Source: Pseudoalteromonas marina | Lineage (GTDB): Bacteria; Pseudomonadota; Gammaproteobacteria; Enterobacterales; Alteromonadaceae | Assembly (NCBI RefSeq): GCF_000238335.3 | Contig: NZ_AHCB03000005.1 | Location: forward strand, 992,001 to 1,056,000 | Length of the DNA stretch: 64,000 nt | Direction: 5' to 3' | Shown: positions 61,542 to 64,000 of the stretch, piece by piece | Position numbering within the stretch: position 1 is the first letter of the stretch | Layout of the letters: every line of letters starts with the position of its first letter | The notes under the pieces: generated by a model | What the model saw: only the letters and a program-made list of their open reading frames with translations | Told to the model about the DNA's origin: nothing | Databases searched by the model: none | Position numbers and translations under genes: made by a program

Positions 61542-63911
61542 CTAAAGTGGTTGATTAATTAGTAATATAGCTTCTTTTGCTGGAACTGGTTTTGACATTA
61601 AATAACCTTGTCCGTATTCACAATGCGTAGTTTGCAAAGTCTCTAGCTGTCCGGTGGTTTCAATTCCTTCAGCAACAACTTCAAGTTTTAACGACTTAGC
61701 AAGTGACAAAATAGCCTCAACCAAGGGATTTGTTGAATCTTGTACATGATCGATGAAGCTTTTATCGATCTTCAGAATATGAATGGGGAGCTGGTGTAAG
61801 TAGCCTAGCGCAGAGTAACCTGTTCCAAAATCATCAAGACATAGTTTTACTTTTAGAGGTGAGAGCCCTTCGATAATTTGTGTGGCGAGCTCTAAGTTTT
61901 CTATTAATCCAGATTCGGTTATTTCTAAGCACAAAGAACCTAAAGGCAATTGGTATTTGTTATAGATAGCGTGGACCTGAGCTACAAAATCTAGGCTTGC
62001 AAAATGACGCGATGATACATTTACTGTCACTTTTAAGAAACGATGACCTTGTTGGTGCCACTTTGAAATATGCTGTGCAGCTAAGTCGAGTAGATGTAAA
62101 TCCAGGTTGATTATTTGGCCTGTTTTTTCAGCAATAGGAATAAAGTCATTAGGTGAAACAAACCCTTTTTTAGGGTGGTGCCAACGAACAAGTGCTTCAA
62201 AGCCAATAACGTGGTTATCTAAGATTGTAAAAATTGGCTGAAAGTAGAGTTCAAATTCGTTGTGTTCAATACCGTGCTGTAGGTCGTTTTCTATGTCGGC
62301 GTGTGTTTTAAGCTTTTTTCTCATTGTGTTGTTAAAAAACTTAACTTGTCCGCGGCCTGTTGATTTAGCCTCGTACATAGCGGCGTCTGCTTGTTGCAGT
62401 AACAGGTATGCTTTATCGTCAACATTATCAGTATAGGCAATACCTATGCTGGTAGAGGCTTGCAATAAATGGCCATCAACATTTATTGGTTTAGAAAGTG
62501 CTTCTTTTATGCGCCCTAGTGCCTCTTTAACTTGATTACGATGTGTAATGTTTTCCATTAAAATAGCAAACTCGTCGCCACCCAAGCGTGAAAAAGTGTC
62601 GGTGTTACGAACTGTACCTTTGATCAACTCACAAATTTTAATTAAAAAGTGATCGCCAACTTCGTGGCCGAGCGCATCATTGATGCTTTTAAAGCGGTCA
62701 AAATCTAAATAAAGTAGGGCATGAACAGTGCCTTTTTTTACACGCGTTAAGCGTAAAATTGCATGCTTTATTCGTTCAATAAGTAATGAACGATTAGCAA
62801 GCCCAGTTAATCCATCATGTAAAGCTTTGTGTTCAAGCTCCTGCCTAGCTAACTGCCTATCTATTGCCATACTTATTTGCCTGCTCACATAGGTAAGCAA
62901 AGCACTATCGTGCTCATTATAATGATGTGCCTCATGATAACTTTGCACAACAATGACACCACTCATACGTTCATTGGCTTTAAATGGTACACCTAGCCAA
63001 GATTCGGCTTGACGACCAATTAATTTAAAATGACCTTGCTCTATATGATCAATGTAGTCTTGTTTTGTCAATAACATCGCTTGGTCAGTTTGCAATAAAA
63101 AGTAAGACGCGGTGTCTTTGAGTTGCTCTTTAGAGATTTTTTGATGTGTGTTTGTTTGTATTCCAGCTTCAACAATGTAAACAATATCAAGGATGTCGAT
63201 TTGTTTATCGTAAAGGCCAATAAAGAAGTTATCAGCCCTTAATAAGCTATTAATAATAGTGTGCAAAGATTCGAAAAATGTATCTAAGTCACTGGCTTTA
63301 TAGGTTAAGTTGGCTATTTGAAGAAGACTATTTTCAAGCTTTTGCGCGTCATTTAACTGCTCAACAGTCGATTGCAGGCTATTTACCATGTTAACTTGGT
63401 TTATTTTAGCGCTTAAAAGGTGTGCCACTGTTGTTAATATTTCAAGGTGTGCATTAGTAAAGTAGTTCATAGCTGGGTGTTCACAATCAATAACACCTAG
63501 AATGCGGTCTTTGTATACAAGAGGCACGCAAAGCTCTGATTGAGCAGGGCGTTCGTCTGCAATATAACGGCTATCTTTTGTGACATCGCCTAAAATTATT
63601 GCTTTTTTTGTTGTTGCAACAAAACCTGATATACCTTCATTAAAATCAATTACTTTTCTTTGGGCTTTGTACTTATATCTTTGGCGATCGATTCCCATAG
63701 AAGCAACAAGATTGAGTTTAGAGGCTGATTCATCAGCGAGATAAATAACACAGTCAACAAACCCAAGACGATTTACAACTTGAGTCGTTACATATTCAAA
63801 TAGCTCATCTAAGGTGTCTAGCTGTAATAGGCTTGATGAAAACTGATTTATGATACTTAGCTGATCTGTTTTTACTTCAAGCGCTTTAGAGGTATCGATA
63901 CTGTTCGACAT
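61542..63911 (-). CDS. GAF-GAF-GGDEF-EAL cyclic-di-GMP protein
   Basis: 789 residues from ATG 63911 (a TTG two codons earlier is possible). GAF domains span about 20-175 and 195-355. The GGDEF motif is at about 444-448, with the inhibitory I-site RNTD at 435-438. An EAL domain starts near 545 with EALVRW, and DDFGTGYS and VVAEGIE follow. Both catalytic motifs look intact, so it may make and degrade c-di-GMP with GAF-sensed input. No transmembrane segment: cytoplasmic sensor. Confidence 0.93.
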   Translation of the reverse strand: MSNSIDTSKALEVKTDQLSIINQFSSSLLQLDTLDELFEYVTTQVVNRLGFVDCVIYLADESASKLNLVASMGIDRQRYKYKAQRKVIDFNEGISGFVATTKKAIILGDVTKDSRYIADERPAQSELCVPLVYKDRILGVIDCEHPAMNYFTNAHLEILTTVAHLLSAKINQVNMVNSLQSTVEQLNDAQKLENSLLQIANLTYKASDLDTFFESLHTIINSLLRADNFFIGLYDKQIDILDIVYIVEAGIQTNTHQKISKEQLKDTASYFLLQTDQAMLLTKQDYIDHIEQGHFKLIGRQAESWLGVPFKANERMSGVIVVQSYHEAHHYNEHDSALLTYVSRQISMAIDRQLARQELEHKALHDGLTGLANRSLLIERIKHAILRLTRVKKGTVHALLYLDFDRFKSINDALGHEVGDHFLIKICELIKGTVRNTDTFSRLGGDEFAILMENITHRNQVKEALGRIKEALSKPINVDGHLLQASTSIGIAYTDNVDDKAYLLLQQADAAMYEAKSTGRGQVKFFNNTMRKKLKTHADIENDLQHGIEHNEFELYFQPIFTILDNHVIGFEALVRWHHPKKGFVSPNDFIPIAEKTGQIINLDLHLLDLAAQHISKWHQQGHRFLKVTVNVSSRHFASLDFVAQVHAIYNKYQLPLGSLCLEITESGLIENLELATQIIEGLSPLKVKLCLDDFGTGYSALGYLHQLPIHILKIDKSFIDHVQDSTNPLVEAILSLAKSLKLEVVAEGIETTGQLETLQTTHCEYGQGYLMSKPVPAKEAILLINQPL

Positions 63912-64000
63912 AGGCAAAATTTATTATTCTTTTTTTATAAACACAACATTAAGTTAACCTAATATCAACTGTTCTACAAAATAAAACGATAAACGTTTTA

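Noticed and set aside
61416..61562. 48-codon plus-strand frame with one hydrophobic segment
   Set aside because: No ribosome-binding site, overlaps the end of the GGDEF-EAL gene, and contains the repeated non-coding motif.

Overview
The window looks like core chromosome of a marine gammaproteobacterium of the order Alteromonadales, most probably Pseudoalteromonas. The base composition is AT-rich. Several gene orders match Enterobacteria, Vibrio and Shewanella: bcp-gcvR facing bamC, bepA-yfgD, and pabB-nudL-sdaA. Several small families are typical of this group (DUF2897, DUF6500, DUF6172, VC2046/SO_2500, SapC). No prophage, integrase, transposase, CRISPR array or recognisable defence island was found, so this is housekeeping DNA with a few unusual elements.

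Layout. 1-5.1 kb: tail of an unknown gene, a small coiled-coil membrane protein, an ICMT-type methyltransferase, the divergent queuosine genes queC/queE, small proteins, bcp and gcvR. 5.4-11.1 kb: bamC, a YjiH-type permease, a previously unlisted 48-aa DUF2897 gene, PagL-like lipid A deacylase, an orphan MlaC-like protein, and an ankyrin membrane protein. 11.1-14.7 kb: minus-strand operon unknown-bepA-yfgD-wrbA-DUF2069. 14.8-18.5 kb: TusA-like protein, AI-2E family permease, and a 748-aa cysteine desulfurase/metallo-beta-lactamase/rhodanese fusion. 18.8-23 kb: pgi, zwf, pgl. 23.3-29.2 kb: SapC, isoaspartyl peptidase, hrpA. 29.2-37.7 kb: signalling genes (response regulator, PilZ, HD-GYP regulator, large MHYT hybrid kinase), with rlmI, an HD hydrolase, a VOC protein and a SprT-like peptidase. 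37.7-38.5 kb: exactly 70 perfect head-to-tail copies of an 8-bp unit, abutting two identical tRNA-Tyr genes. 38.6-41.6 kb: small conserved proteins and a SulA-like gene with a LexA-type box. 41.7-50.4 kb: purine permease, cysB, sdaA, nudL, pabB, class I fumarase. 50.8-64 kb: leucine dehydrogenase, CAT-like acetyltransferase, MtfA-like peptidase, a TolB-propeller/amidohydrolase fusion, Nif3-like protein, DedA and ElyC-like membrane proteins, metR, and a GAF-GAF-GGDEF-EAL protein.

Themes. (1) c-di-GMP and phosphorelay signalling: PilZ, HD-GYP, GGDEF-EAL and the MHYT kinase. (2) Sulfur metabolism: cysB, metR behind a MetJ-type operator, the TusA-like protein and the triple sulfur-enzyme fusion. 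(3) Envelope upkeep: BamC, BepA, PagL, MlaC, ElyC, DedA. (4) Central carbon: pgi-zwf-pgl, fumarase, sdaA, leucine dehydrogenase, several with recognisable operator palindromes upstream.

The strongest candidates for something not routinely described are the 70-copy octamer array immediately 3' of the tRNA-Tyr pair, the three-domain sulfur fusion, the SulA-like gene with its cluster of TATACAG motifs, and a 35-aa secreted-peptide gene in front of cysB. All identifications come from reading the sequence and from memory of the families; no database search was run.
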